Below are positions 8,668 through 17,890 of a stretch of DNA of 64,000 bases, piece after piece. Origin of the DNA: Cellvibrio fontiphilus_A (GTDB lineage: Bacteria > Pseudomonadota > Gammaproteobacteria > Pseudomonadales > Cellvibrionaceae); NCBI RefSeq assembly GCF_042646205.1, contig NZ_JBHRTF010000004.1:248001-312000 (forward strand). Direction: 5' to 3'. Below the pieces are notes generated by a model. The model worked only from the letters and a program-made list of their open reading frames with translations, ran no database searches and was not told the DNA's origin. How positions within the stretch are numbered: position 1 is the stretch's first letter; every line of letters starts with the position of its first letter. A program made the position numbers and the translations under genes.

Positions 8668-9182
8668 TGCGAAAAACGAATGTATTTTTGGTCGGCCCCA
8701 TGGGGGCCGGCAAATCAACCATCGGCCGCCTTTTGGCGGCCGAACTTAATTTAAGTTTCCGTGATAGTGATCGCGTCATAGAGGAGCGCACCGGGGCAGA
8801 TATTCCCTGGATATTTGATATGGAAGGTGAAGAGGGTTTTCGCGAAAGGGAAACAGCCGTTCTTCAGGAGTTGGCAGGTGAGGCTGATGCAGTAATTGCA
8901 ACTGGTGGCGGTATTGTTTTGCGAGAGCAAAATCGTAATCTTATGCAACAATCCGGTTATGTTTGTTACTTGACTGCTTCTATCGATCAATTGGTTGAAC
9001 GCACTGCGCGAGATAAAAAGCGCCCGCTCCTGCAGGTAGAGAATCCACGCCAAAAGATTATTGATCTCGTGACCCAGCGTGATCCGATCTATCGTGCTGC
9101 TGCTGATTTTATTGTAAGCACAGATCGCCGTTCCCCCAAAGCGGTTGCGCAGGAAATCGCATCCCTTGTTCAAGGGGGCTAA
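8667..9182 (+). CDS. aroK: Shikimate kinase
   Basis: Phosphorylates shikimate to shikimate 3-phosphate in the aromatic amino acid pathway (171 residues, usual length). The Walker A loop GPMGAGKST is at residues 10-18. The shikimate-binding positions FRDSD and FRERE, the ATGGG loop and the lid segment RDKKRPLL are all present. The start overlaps the pilQ stop (TAATG), and aroB follows, as in many gammaproteobacteria. A G/C hairpin at the stop codon may end part of the pil-aroK transcript. Confidence 0.97.
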   Translation: MRKTNVFLVGPMGAGKSTIGRLLAAELNLSFRDSDRVIEERTGADIPWIFDMEGEEGFRERETAVLQELAGEADAVIATGGGIVLREQNRNLMQQSGYVCYLTASIDQLVERTARDKKRPLLQVENPRQKIIDLVTQRDPIYRAAADFIVSTDRRSPKAVAQEIASLVQGG

Positions 9183-9194
9183 GCCCCCCCCTTT
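9174..9194 (+). terminator. Possible terminator hairpin at the aroK stop
   Basis: GGGGGC (9174-9179) pairs with GCCCCC (9183-9188). The loop holds the aroK TAA codon, and C/T-rich sequence follows. The T tract is interrupted (CCTTTCATTG), so termination would be partial. Confidence 0.35.
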
Positions 9195-9298
9195 CATTGT
9201 TGTTTCTTCTTTGCCGCGCTTCGGCACTTTCTCTTTGATTATGATGCTTTGTGGTAAAGTGCGTACCTTTCCATAATTATTCCATCAAGGCGATTTAT

Positions 9299-10384
9299 AT
9301 GCAGGTTTTGAGTGTTAATTTGGGTGATCGCAGTTATCCCATTTACATCGGTGAAGGATTGTTATCGCAGCCTGAGCTCTTGACTAGGCATATTCGCGGG
9401 CGGCAGCTGTGCATAATAAGTAATGATCGCATTGCGCCTTTGTATATGGATAAACTTTGCAGTTCCTTAACTGGTTTGCAGATCAGCAAAGTTATTCTGC
9501 CTGATGGTGAAAGTCATAAAACCCTTGAGATTTGGGCTAGTATTTTTGACACCTTGCTAGCCGAAAAACACAATCGCACAACAACACTTATAGCGCTTGG
9601 TGGGGGTGTTGTTGGCGATATGACGGGCTTTGCGGCGGCTTGTTACCAGCGAGGGGTTGATTTCATCCAAATTCCAACCACTCTGTTGTCAATGGTTGAT
9701 TCATCGGTTGGTGGAAAGACCGGTGTTAATCATCCTCTTGGCAAAAACATGATTGGAGCCTTTTATCAGCCTCAATGTGTACTTGCCGATATTTCATTAC
9801 TTTCCAGTTTGCCTTCTCGCGAATTATCAGCAGGCATCGCCGAAATTATCAAATACGGTTTGATATCTGATTACGATTTTTTTGTATGGCTTGAAAATAA
9901 TATAGATGCATTGCTTGGTGGTGACGCATTTGCCCTGACCTATGCCGTTCAGCGTTCTTGCGAGAATAAAGCGGCTGTTGTTGCACAGGACGAACGCGAG
10001 GGTGGGTTGCGCGCTATTTTGAATTTTGGACATACCTTTGGTCACGCTATAGAAACTGCTCAAGGTTATGGGAATTGGCTGCATGGCGAAGCTGTCGGGG
10101 CAGGTATGGCAATGGCTGCTGATTTATCATGGCGGCGTGGTGCGATTAGTGACTCTGAACTTGCCCGTATTGTCGATTTGTTGCACAAAGCCAAGTTGCC
10201 AACCAAAGCGCCGGCCGATATGTCGCCAGCACAGTTTATGGAGTTAATGGGGGTTGATAAAAAAGTGCTTGATGGTCGTTTGCGCTTGGTATTACTTGAG
10301 TCAATGGGTAAGGCGATTACAACCAGCGATATAGATTTGGTGATGTTGCAACAGACTTTTGATGCCAGCAAAGCAGTTATCTGA
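9299..10384 (+). CDS. aroB: 3-dehydroquinate synthase
   Basis: Converts DAHP to 3-dehydroquinate, the second step of the shikimate pathway, using NAD and a divalent metal. The 361-residue product has the NAD-binding GGGVVGDMTGFAAA segment, TTLLSMVDSSVGGKTGVN, and the metal-ligand regions AEIIKYG, LNFGHTFGHAIE and WLHGEAVGAGM. The frame opens at 9251, but the ATG at 9299 gives the normal family start MQVLSVNLGDRSYPIYIG. It is 116 bases after aroK and 22 bases before the DamX-like gene, so the three are likely co-transcribed. Confidence 0.97.
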   Translation: MQVLSVNLGDRSYPIYIGEGLLSQPELLTRHIRGRQLCIISNDRIAPLYMDKLCSSLTGLQISKVILPDGESHKTLEIWASIFDTLLAEKHNRTTTLIALGGGVVGDMTGFAAACYQRGVDFIQIPTTLLSMVDSSVGGKTGVNHPLGKNMIGAFYQPQCVLADISLLSSLPSRELSAGIAEIIKYGLISDYDFFVWLENNIDALLGGDAFALTYAVQRSCENKAAVVAQDEREGGLRAILNFGHTFGHAIETAQGYGNWLHGEAVGAGMAMAADLSWRRGAISDSELARIVDLLHKAKLPTKAPADMSPAQFMELMGVDKKVLDGRLRLVLLESMGKAITTSDIDLVMLQQTFDASKAVI

Positions 10385-10406
10385 TTGATGTATTGAGAGG
10401 TTTTTC

Positions 10407-12110
10407 ATGACGGGACACCCGCCATTGCGAGCACAGCCTGATAGTCGATTGGTTGATCAGCCTGCGGGCCAGCAAGGTTATTTGTTTGATGTACCTGGCG
10501 CTGAGGCTGATGAACAATTGTTGGCCGATTATCGCCAGCGTTACGGTTTGTCCGAAGATCCTTTTGCCCAGGATTACTCCTTTCCGCTATTCACCGGTGC
10601 AGGTCGACGTCAATTGCTCGATCAGTTATTGCACCTGTGCCAATTCAGTAACAGTCTACTGGTTGTTCTGGGCGACGTTGGTGTAGGTAAAACTCGCACT
10701 GCCCATGCATTCATGGATTCCTTGTCTGATCACGACCAAATCTGTTTCTTAAGCCTGCAGTCGAACCAGAGTCTGGAGCAAGTGCTTACCGCTATTACCC
10801 AGACCTTTGGGATCAATACAGGGCCATTGCCGTCGGCCGAAAATTTATTGAGTGCGATTGAAGCGTTTATTGCGGAAGAAGCACAGGTTGAGGATGAAGG
10901 GCTGGCAGTTGTTGTTGTCGATAATGCCCAGTTGTTGGATGATCAGACACTCGCTGTGCTGTCTGCACTACTTAATAATTTCCCCCAACAAAATCGGTTG
11001 CATCTTGCCTTTTTTGCTGAGCCTAGTTTTTTACGCCGTCTGGAGCGCATCAGCCCTGAAAGTTTGTTGATCAACGATTTTCATTTGCAGCCATTCACCT
11101 TGGCAGAAACTGTAGATTATTTAAACTTCCGGATGGAAATGGCTGATTACCTCGGTCCGGAAATTTTTACGGAATCTATGGTTGATCCCTGGTGGCGCCA
11201 AGCGCAGGGGCACTTGGGAATCCTTCATGAATCTGCACAAGAGCGGTTACTGGAATCAGTCACTCCCAAACTTACATTCGATAAACGCAGTCTGCCAGTT
11301 GCACACATAGTAGCGATTGCACTGCTGATTGCTGTAGTTGGTACGGCCTTCTTGTACATGGGTGAGGATGATAACCCGGCTCCGCCAGTGGCAGTGATGC
11401 CGCCACAGGTGCCTGCGACCGGTCAAGCGGCAACTAGCAGTTCGCTTGAGCTTACCTCCACCCAAACGCCGGTTCAGCCATTGCTTCAAACACTGCCTCA
11501 GCCGCAGCAGCCAAACCAGATTGCTGCTACCCAGCAGCCAGTAGAGTCGTCGCAAGCACCACAGGTAACCGGCGAGAGTGATACTGGTTTCGCGCGTGAG
11601 GAGGTAGTTCCACTTGCACAGTTGCCGACGGTACCGGCCAAGAAGGTCGAGCCGGTTGCTCAGGTGCCGGCCTCAAGTGCTGCACAATCGACAGCTGCAT
11701 CTGCCTCCGTTGTTGCTGAACCCGCCCCAAAACCTGAACCTAAGCCCGTTTTAGTCGAACAGCCCGCTCCAAAAGTGATACCGGACAAAAAACCATTGGC
11801 TACAACAGCCAGTTCACAGGAGCGCAATATTCTTGCCTGGAGCCCTAGTGAATACACAGTGCAGTTACTGGGGGTGAGTAATCGCAAGGCCGCGCTGGAC
11901 TATATGGCTGCCCAACCTAACAAGGGCGAACTACTGATGTTTAAAAGTAAGCGTCAGGGAAATGATTGGTTTGTAGTAATTACCGGTCGTTTTTCCAGTT
12001 CCGCTGAGGCGCGTCAAGCTATTGCCCGTTTGCCTGCATCACAGCGTGATGCAGGTCCATGGCCGCGCGATGTAAAAGCTATCCAGTCGGAAATTAAGTC
12101 TGCGCTGTGA
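10407..12110 (+). CDS. damX: DamX-like AAA ATPase with SPOR domain
   Basis: Cell-division protein that probably recognises septal peptidoglycan (567 residues). An N-terminal AAA/ExeA-like ATPase domain has Walker A GDVGVGKT (about 89-96) and Walker B VVVVDNAQ (about 166-173). One membrane helix follows (about 296-316), then a long proline/alanine/glutamine-rich periplasmic linker. The C-terminal SPOR domain (about 475-560; YTVQLLGVSNRKAALDYM) is the part that binds denuded glycan strands. Position after aroK-aroB matches damX in enteric bacteria and pseudomonads. The usual next gene, dam, is absent; a shared terminator and the convergent gcvH follow. Confidence 0.9.
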   Translation: MTGHPPLRAQPDSRLVDQPAGQQGYLFDVPGAEADEQLLADYRQRYGLSEDPFAQDYSFPLFTGAGRRQLLDQLLHLCQFSNSLLVVLGDVGVGKTRTAHAFMDSLSDHDQICFLSLQSNQSLEQVLTAITQTFGINTGPLPSAENLLSAIEAFIAEEAQVEDEGLAVVVVDNAQLLDDQTLAVLSALLNNFPQQNRLHLAFFAEPSFLRRLERISPESLLINDFHLQPFTLAETVDYLNFRMEMADYLGPEIFTESMVDPWWRQAQGHLGILHESAQERLLESVTPKLTFDKRSLPVAHIVAIALLIAVVGTAFLYMGEDDNPAPPVAVMPPQVPATGQAATSSSLELTSTQTPVQPLLQTLPQPQQPNQIAATQQPVESSQAPQVTGESDTGFAREEVVPLAQLPTVPAKKVEPVAQVPASSAAQSTAASASVVAEPAPKPEPKPVLVEQPAPKVIPDKKPLATTASSQERNILAWSPSEYTVQLLGVSNRKAALDYMAAQPNKGELLMFKSKRQGNDWFVVITGRFSSSAEARQAIARLPASQRDAGPWPRDVKAIQSEIKSAL

Positions 12111-12128
12111 TATCCGGGAGTAAGTTTC

Positions 12129-12162
12129 ATAAAAAACGCGACTCTAGGTCGCGTTTTTTATG
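12129..12162. terminator. Bidirectional terminator between damX and gcvH
   Basis: CGCGAC and GTCGCG form the stem around 12137-12154, with A6 on the left and T6 on the right. The hairpin can therefore stop transcription from damX (forward) and from gcvH (reverse). Confidence 0.88.
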
Positions 12163-12179
12163 GGAGGCTGAATTTGAAG

Positions 12180-12572
12180 TTAGTCTTCGCTCTCGATCAG
12201 CTCGCGATATTCCGCTGCGTCCATCGCCTCGTCGAGTTCGGCTAAATCGTCAGGTTTTACACGGAAGAACCAGCCATCGTCGTAGGGTGAGCTGTTTACG
12301 GTTTCGGGGGCATCTTGCAGGGTTTCGTTTACCGCAACCACTTCGCCAGATACCAGTGAATAGATGTCAGAGGCGGCTTTTACCGATTCCACTACCCCGG
12401 CTTCTTCGCCCACTGCTACGCGTGAGCCAACCTCTGGTGTTTCTACGTAGACGACATCGCCCAAGGCATCCTGAGCATGATCGGTAATACCGATGGTGAC
12501 TGTGCCGTCTTCTTCCACGCGAGCCCATTCATGACTGCTGAGGTATTTCAATTCTTTGCGTATGTCGCTCAT
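12180..12572 (-). CDS. gcvH: Glycine cleavage system H protein
   Basis: Lipoyl carrier that shuttles the aminomethyl group between the P, T and L proteins (130 residues, normal length). The lipoylation site is the lysine in ESVKAASDIYSLVSGEV, in the usual hairpin of the lipoyl domain. ITDHAQDALGDVVYVETPEVG is typical of the family. It lies downstream of gcvT on the reverse strand with an 86-base gap, so the two are probably one transcript. The P protein gene is not in the window. Confidence 0.97.
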   Translation of the reverse strand: MSDIRKELKYLSSHEWARVEEDGTVTIGITDHAQDALGDVVYVETPEVGSRVAVGEEAGVVESVKAASDIYSLVSGEVVAVNETLQDAPETVNSSPYDDGWFFRVKPDDLAELDEAMDAAEYRELIESED

Positions 12573-12658
12573 GATTATTTCCTGTGAAAACTTTTTAACG
12601 TTGTGAAATGTTAGTTTTGCTTGCGCCGGCTTTCAAACGGGTGCAATCAATAAATCAA

Positions 12659-13747
12659 TTAAACCAGGGCCTTGCCATGGCGCACAAAATTCGGGGCAAC
12701 CACCTCAACAGTAACCAGCTTGCCGCGCATTTCTACTTGGCACTGGCTGCCTATCGCACGCGGTACTCGCGCCAGAGCAATAGAATAGCCCAGGCTAGGG
12801 GAAAATGTGCCGCTGGTAATTACGCCTTTTTCGTCGCAGCCATCCAGGGTAATTAGTTGTTCAGCGCGCAGTACACCGCGCTCGCGCAGGACTAACCCCA
12901 CCAGTTTCTGGCTATCGCCAGCGGCTTTCTGCGCTTCCAGAGCTTGGCGGCCGATGAAGTTGCGGTTTTCTGGCGACCAGGCGATAGTCCAGCCCATGTT
13001 GGCGGCAAGAGGTGATACCTGCTCGTCCATTTCGTGACCATAGAGATTCATACCCGCTTCAAGGCGCAGGGTATCGCGTGCACCCAAGCCACAGGGAGCA
13101 ACATTGGCGTCTGCCAATGCTTGCCAAAAAGCGGGCGCTTCAGCGTTAGGCAACATGATTTCCAAGCCATCTTCACCGGTGTAGCCAGTGCGACCAATAA
13201 ACCAGCCGCCCGCAGGCAGGCCCTGAAAAACTTTGAGGCTGGCGATAACAGCGGCAAGCTCGGGGCTGACAAGGGAGCTGGCGATACGGATCGCCTCGGG
13301 GCCTTGTACTGCAATCATGGCCAGTTCCGGGCGCTCGATGATACTGACGCTGAAGTCAGCGGCTATCTTATTCATCCAGGCCAGATCTTTCTCGCGAGTG
13401 CTGCAATTGACAACTACACGATACCAATCTCCCAGGTTGTAAACGATAAGGTCATCAATTACACCGCCTTCAGGGTTGAGCATACCGCTATAGAGTGCCT
13501 TGCCCAGTTGCCCGTCGAGTTTGGCCACATCGTTTGCCAGCAGGTATTGCAAATAGGCTTTGGCATCGCTACCGGTGACATCCACTACGGTCATATGTGA
13601 TACATCAAACATGCCGGCGGACTGGCGCACTTTGTGGTGCTCTTCGATTTGCGAGCCATAGTGCAACGGCATATCCCAGCCGCCAAAGTCCACCAGTTTT
13701 CCGCCCATGGCTTGATGGGTGGCATAGAGAGCGGTTTTATTGCCCAT
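12659..13747 (-). CDS. gcvT: Glycine cleavage system aminomethyltransferase (T protein)
   Basis: Transfers the methylene group from aminomethyl-H protein to tetrahydrofolate and releases ammonia. The 362-residue product has the family hallmarks: DFGGWDMPLHYGSQIEEH at the N-terminus, AGMFDVSHM, GRTGYTGEDGLEI, and LRLEAGMNLYGHEMD, which contributes to folate binding. An upstream in-frame TTG (13762) is possible, but ATG at 13747 gives the usual N-terminus. gcvH follows. The glyA or gcvP genes that often accompany it are not here. Confidence 0.96.
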   Translation of the reverse strand: MGNKTALYATHQAMGGKLVDFGGWDMPLHYGSQIEEHHKVRQSAGMFDVSHMTVVDVTGSDAKAYLQYLLANDVAKLDGQLGKALYSGMLNPEGGVIDDLIVYNLGDWYRVVVNCSTREKDLAWMNKIAADFSVSIIERPELAMIAVQGPEAIRIASSLVSPELAAVIASLKVFQGLPAGGWFIGRTGYTGEDGLEIMLPNAEAPAFWQALADANVAPCGLGARDTLRLEAGMNLYGHEMDEQVSPLAANMGWTIAWSPENRNFIGRQALEAQKAAGDSQKLVGLVLRERGVLRAEQLITLDGCDEKGVITSGTFSPSLGYSIALARVPRAIGSQCQVEMRGKLVTVEVVAPNFVRHGKALV

Positions 13748-13868
13748 GGGATTTACCTGCAAAAAGGAGGGAGGTTACAGAAGGGGCGCCATTCTAGGGC
13801 GGTGTGCCTGTACTGTCCAATTACTTGGCGCCGGAGGAACTCTCCCCCGCCGCCGTTAACACTGGTTA

Positions 13869-14429
13869 CTAGCGTCCGTAATAGGCGGTAAAACTGGTTT
13901 GTGCGATGCGATTGGCGTTAATCATGTAGCCGATCAGCGCTGCCGTTGCACCTTCAGGAATGTCCAGCTTTTCAGTGCTGAGCGCGTGCAGGGTGAAAAT
14001 ATAACGATGGGGTTTATCGCCAACGGGAGGGCAAGCGCCGCCAAAACCGGTACTGCCAAAGTCAGTGCGCCCTTGGGCGCTACCGGCCGGCAGTTGTTTG
14101 CCATCCACAGTGCCCGCGCCGGCAGCAATCTTATTGGCATCGGCTGGAATGTTGTAAACCACCCAATGCCACCAGCCGGAACCTGTAGGAGCGTCAGGAT
14201 CATAAACCGTCAGGGCGTAGCTTTTGGTGCCTTGTGGCGCATTGCTCCAGGCAAGTTCAGGAGAAATGTTCTTTCCAGTGCAGCCAAAACCATTAAAAAC
14301 CTGATCCACACTGAGTGTGGCGCCGGGTTTAATGCTTGGGCTGGAGAGCTGGAAATCGCCCGCCAGAACACTGCTGGCGAATAGGCTGGCGGCGAGGCCT
14401 ATGCTGGTCAATAAACGTGTTTTGATCAT
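13869..14429 (-). CDS. Periplasmic YbhB/YbcL-type PEBP family protein
   Basis: Bacterial phosphatidylethanolamine-binding/Raf-kinase-inhibitor-like protein (186 residues). It has a clear signal peptide (cut after SSVLA, residue 23), so unlike cytoplasmic YbhB it should be periplasmic. The family ligand-pocket motifs are visible: YDPDAPTGSGWWHWVVYNIP and GACPPVGDKPHRYIFTLHAL. Substrate and role of these proteins are unknown in bacteria. The gene lies 121 bases upstream of gcvT in the same orientation. Confidence 0.88.
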   Translation of the reverse strand: MIKTRLLTSIGLAASLFASSVLAGDFQLSSPSIKPGATLSVDQVFNGFGCTGKNISPELAWSNAPQGTKSYALTVYDPDAPTGSGWWHWVVYNIPADANKIAAGAGTVDGKQLPAGSAQGRTDFGSTGFGGACPPVGDKPHRYIFTLHALSTEKLDIPEGATAALIGYMINANRIAQTSFTAYYGR

Positions 14430-14451
14430 GTCTTAATCTCCTGTCAAATGA

Positions 14452-15483
14452 TCATGGTTGATCTGGCGTGTCGGTGCCTGGGCTGCTGGTATCGGCAGAA
14501 TCAACGCTGCCGGCTGGGGTATTGCTCTCATTTTTTTCGCTACTTTCTTTGCGATCAGCGTCCACTGTGGCTTGAAGCTCATCGATATTGCTCATCAATT
14601 CCGCAAGGCTGACATCGCGGCTTATACGCAAAGCTGGCGGGTAGAGTTGACTCAAATACAGTGCATCGCCCAAGTGATTGCTGGCTTGGTATTGTTTGGT
14701 CATGGAAATACCCGTGCCCGCCAGTGCCAAGGCCAGCAAGTAGAATTTCAGGCGACCAGGCTTTTTATTACCGGCTGTGCGCAGGTGGAAATAGAGCGCT
14801 ATGGCGCAGATAAAAATAAGTGGGTGAACGGTGAAATGTGCCAGTACCTCCCAACTGAAGGCGTAGGCGAGCATGCTGCTCAGGTAGTCCCACACTTCCA
14901 GGCCGGTCAGGCACAGGCTTACGATAAACAGATGGCGCCCAAAACGCGCATGGCCGCTAAACAGTTTGCTGAAAATTGCCCAAATGCCACTCCAGCCCAA
15001 AGCGAAGCCGAATACGCTCACTAACTCCAGCAGATATTTGCCCAAACTGCCTTGGTTCAGGTCGCTCAGCCAGGTGGTAAGCAGCCCGGTTGTGAGCAAT
15101 AACAGCAGGCCGACGGTGGCTGGTAGCAACCCTTCCCAGCGGTGATTGGTAAAGTCTGTTTGCTCGGCGGCGACTTGATAATCGGGAGTGCGTATACGCA
15201 AGCGAGTGTGGCCGAGGCGATAAACAGCATCGCCATCCACCACAAAAAAGCGCTCACGGCTATTGGCGCGGGTGATGCCATTGAAGCTGTCCAGGTCGCT
15301 GATAATCAGCTCATCCAACTGGTTCAGTTCAATTTGTGCATGGTGCGCCGCGGTGTGCGGGTCATCCAGAATAATGTCGTTGTCGTAGGCGCGACCAATG
15401 CGGATTGGCAATTGGTTGTGCTTGTGGCGATGGAGGACTTCGCCATCGGGAGTCAAGAGCTCAATAAACACCGGGCGGCTCAT
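14452..15483 (-). CDS. Membrane-anchored FHA-domain protein
   Basis: The 343-residue product begins with a cytoplasmic forkhead-associated domain (about 25-98; RIGRAYDNDIILDDPHTAAHHAQI and SFNGI). The FHA arginine and the S/H/N positions for phosphothreonine recognition are roughly kept. About five membrane helices follow (near 119-139, 150-171, 183-206, 213-233, 246-261), then a charged serine/threonine-rich tail. The start overlaps the upstream protease gene by four bases (ATGA), so the two are translationally coupled and probably act together. I know no named function for this architecture; a signalling or protease-regulating role is inference. Confidence 0.75.
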   Translation of the reverse strand: MSRPVFIELLTPDGEVLHRHKHNQLPIRIGRAYDNDIILDDPHTAAHHAQIELNQLDELIISDLDSFNGITRANSRERFFVVDGDAVYRLGHTRLRIRTPDYQVAAEQTDFTNHRWEGLLPATVGLLLLLTTGLLTTWLSDLNQGSLGKYLLELVSVFGFALGWSGIWAIFSKLFSGHARFGRHLFIVSLCLTGLEVWDYLSSMLAYAFSWEVLAHFTVHPLIFICAIALYFHLRTAGNKKPGRLKFYLLALALAGTGISMTKQYQASNHLGDALYLSQLYPPALRISRDVSLAELMSNIDELQATVDADRKESSEKNESNTPAGSVDSADTSSPGTDTPDQP

Positions 15484-16895
15484 GGTTGCACCTCCGGGTT
15501 GGCTTTATCACTCGTTTCTGTTGCAGTTCCTGCGGCAGTGCGACGGCGATCAATCCCTTGAATAAACTGCTCGATCAGCCGCGTACCGTTGGTGTAAGAC
15601 ACTCCCTGAATATTAATCATGCTTTGCAGGCTCATTTGGCTGTCGTCAGTACTGGCGGTGATCAGCGTGAAATCGTAAAGATCCTTGAACTGGTGGTAAG
15701 CCTCAGCACAGACCAGTGCTCGCAGGGAAATGGCATTGAGAGTGACAAAATCTTCAGTACAAGCTGCCGGCGTGATGGTTTCGCTTTTGGCTGTGCTGTA
15801 CACCTGACCTTCGAACATATTGCTGGTCAGCTGGGCAAACTGAAGGCTATTGAGCTTGCGGTTGCGCGCATACTGGTGGCGCACGGTGACATGGCCGGTT
15901 TGCAGTTCACCGGAGACAAAAATCGCAGATTCCATGGAGCAATTGATGCTGGCGACGGTATAGGCTTTTTTGGCTGAGCTATCGGAGTTGCCCCAGCAGC
16001 GCACCTGATCTGATTCGCGCACCGGAACCGCATAGGGGCCGAGTTGTTTGATACTGAAAGGCTTATCCAATAGGGTATCCACCATCACTTTTTGATGTTG
16101 CAGCAGTTGCTCACCAATGATGGGTTTGAAGTCCCCGGGCGCGGCCATATCGCTACTGACGCTGGCGAGCAGGGTTTGCACATAGCGCGCTGGCACCAAA
16201 AAGCTTACCAGCTCGCCATCGCGGCGGTGAGCGACATTCACCCCCGCCACTTGCCCCTCTGCGGTCACGTTAGGCCCGCCGCTCATGCCCGGGTTAACCG
16301 GGCCGGTGAACATCAGGTGATCGGAAAAACCGCGTGCACTGATACCGTTATAGGTGCCCTCGGAAATGGTAAAACCCAAATCCAGAGGATTGCCCAGCGA
16401 ATAAAGCTTCTCGCCCTGACTCAGGGTTTTAAGCGCTGGTTGTTCGGTGCCATCCCGGGTGTGCGGCACCTGGAAAAACCCCGTGCCTTGGCGGGCGATA
16501 CGCACTACCGCCAAATCATGCAGCACATCCACCGCCAGCAACTCGATGGCGCCACTTTTACCCTGAGTATCCTTGTATTCGCCAAAATAGGTGTCAGGCT
16601 CCAGTGCGATTTGTGAGATGACGTGGTAATTGGTCACCACCAGATTGGAGGTGCCAATCAAAAAGCCCGAACCCACAGAGGACTGGCTGTTGCCGTTTTT
16701 CAGCAGCACCCGCAGCTGCAATAAATCCTGCTGCGCAGCGGCGTAGAGTTGCTGAGCAGTGGATGAGGGCTGTGTAAGGGCTGTGTTTGGAGCAGCTTCG
16801 GCCGGGCCGGGCGTCTTGAGTTGGGCTATTACAGGCGCACTCAGGATACTTGCAACGGAAATAGCGCAGGCCAGCAGGCGGTGCGAAATAGTCAT
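15480..16895 (-). CDS. Secreted trypsin-like serine protease (S1C type)
   Basis: Exported protease (471 residues). A signal peptide (MTISHRLLACAISVASILSAPVIA) precedes a chymotrypsin-fold domain with the full triad: His91 in NYHV, Asp127 in LHDLAVVR, and Ser205 in NPGMSGGP. There is no recognisable PDZ domain, unlike DegP/DegS. Instead about 230 residues of unassigned C-terminal region contain several cysteines (about 290-400), suggesting disulfides and periplasmic or surface location. ATG at 16895 follows AAGGAA. The gene ends overlapping the FHA gene by four bases. Confidence 0.8.
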   Translation of the reverse strand: MTISHRLLACAISVASILSAPVIAQLKTPGPAEAAPNTALTQPSSTAQQLYAAAQQDLLQLRVLLKNGNSQSSVGSGFLIGTSNLVVTNYHVISQIALEPDTYFGEYKDTQGKSGAIELLAVDVLHDLAVVRIARQGTGFFQVPHTRDGTEQPALKTLSQGEKLYSLGNPLDLGFTISEGTYNGISARGFSDHLMFTGPVNPGMSGGPNVTAEGQVAGVNVAHRRDGELVSFLVPARYVQTLLASVSSDMAAPGDFKPIIGEQLLQHQKVMVDTLLDKPFSIKQLGPYAVPVRESDQVRCWGNSDSSAKKAYTVASINCSMESAIFVSGELQTGHVTVRHQYARNRKLNSLQFAQLTSNMFEGQVYSTAKSETITPAACTEDFVTLNAISLRALVCAEAYHQFKDLYDFTLITASTDDSQMSLQSMINIQGVSYTNGTRLIEQFIQGIDRRRTAAGTATETSDKANPEVQP

Positions 16896-17080
16896 GAAAT
16901 TCCTTAAATTGTGGATAACCTGAAATCGGAGTAGCTATGGCGCCGGATACTGGCGGCAACTAGATACTAGCGACAATTTATCACCCGGGGTAGGAATAAA
17001 ACGCCGGATTTACCTTGGCTTTACGTACTCGTTCTGAGCGGGGTTCATTCCGTCCTAAGCTCTATGATGCTGAATTCAGT

Positions 17081-17788
17081 TCAGTGATCGGGGGTGCGTG
17101 CCAATGCCCAGATATCTACCCTTGCGGCACCTGCATTAATCAACAATTCACTCAGGCAGCGCGCCGTGGCAGTAGTGGTCACAACATCATCCACCAGCGC
17201 AATATGAGCATTTTGGATCTGCGTGAGGTGTTTGGGGGCGATGCTAAATGCCTGACGCAGGTTGCCCATGCGCTCCTGTCGTCCAAGCCCTTTTTGGGCG
17301 TGACCGTGATGACGGCGCTCCAGTGCTTGCACCAGCGGTATATCCAGGCTTTTGGCAAGCGGCCGTGCGAGTAGTTCACTCTGATTGAACCCCCGCTGCC
17401 AACGCTTGCGCCAGTGCATGGGGACGGGCACTAACAAGTCAGGCTTGGGCAATGGTTCGCAGTGGCGAATCAACAGCTGCGCCAGCTGCTTACCGCTTGC
17501 CAGCTGGCGCCGGTATTTGAACTGATGGATTAAAAAATCCAGTGGATGGCTGTAGCTGTAGGGAATGGCGCACTGGGTAAACCTGGGTGGCATGCGCAGG
17601 CAGTGGCCGCACAAGGTGGCATGGGCGCCCAGAGGGAGGCTGCATTGAGCACAGCGCCACGGGTGTAAATCCAGTCGTGGAAGTGATTGCTCACACTCGC
17701 TGCAAAGCCTGCAATTACTGGCTTGGCCGCAAAGTAGGCAGGGCTGTGGGAGGAGTTTCCCAAGACTATTCAAGGCCAGATGCCACAT
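17081..17788 (-). CDS. comF: ComF family phosphoribosyltransferase-like protein
   Basis: ComF/GntX-family protein (235 residues). The N-terminal half has a cysteine-rich zinc-ribbon arrangement (CLLCG, CRLCSEC, CAQC, CGHC). The C-terminal half is a PRTase-like fold with the PRPP loop ALVDDVVTTTATA. ComF proteins are needed for DNA uptake in several naturally competent bacteria. With type IV pilus genes in the same window a role in transformation is plausible but not shown. ATG at 17788 follows AAGGAG. The gene is divergent from bioB, a common arrangement in pseudomonads. Confidence 0.9.
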   Translation of the reverse strand: MWHLALNSLGKLLPQPCLLCGQASNCRLCSECEQSLPRLDLHPWRCAQCSLPLGAHATLCGHCLRMPPRFTQCAIPYSYSHPLDFLIHQFKYRRQLASGKQLAQLLIRHCEPLPKPDLLVPVPMHWRKRWQRGFNQSELLARPLAKSLDIPLVQALERRHHGHAQKGLGRQERMGNLRQAFSIAPKHLTQIQNAHIALVDDVVTTTATARCLSELLINAGAARVDIWALARTPDH

Positions 17789-17858
17789 ACAGACTCCTTA
17801 TGTTTGTGGAGGCGAGTGGGATATTGTCGGTAGCCCTCCCGGCTTTGTCAAAAACCAG

Positions 17859-17890
17859 TAGTAAACCAAAATTTTTTTTCAGGTTGACAG
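17859..17890. promoter_or_regulatory. Candidate BirA operator of the biotin operon
   Basis: Left half TAGTAAACC (17859-17867) and right half GGTTGACAG (17882-17890) are separated by 14 bases. Against the proteobacterial BirA consensus TTGTAAACC-N14/15-GGTTTACAA I count 8/9 and 7/9 matches. The right half overlaps the -35 of the predicted bioB promoter, the position expected for biotinyl-AMP-BirA repression. Confidence 0.8.

Noticed and set aside
12107..12487. 126-codon forward frame antisense to gcvH
   Set aside because: Arginine-rich nonsense product lying opposite a clear gcvH gene and across a terminator.
13812..13850. Glycine riboswitch fragment upstream of gcvT (reverse-strand GGGAGAG, GGCGCC, GGACAG)
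   Set aside because: The words appear within 40 bases, but the conserved GCCGAAGGGGCAA and CTCTCAGGC cores and the aptamer length are missing.
16896..17080. Possible gene or regulatory site between the protease gene and comF
   Set aside because: No frame with a start site and no recognisable motif was seen in these 185 bases.
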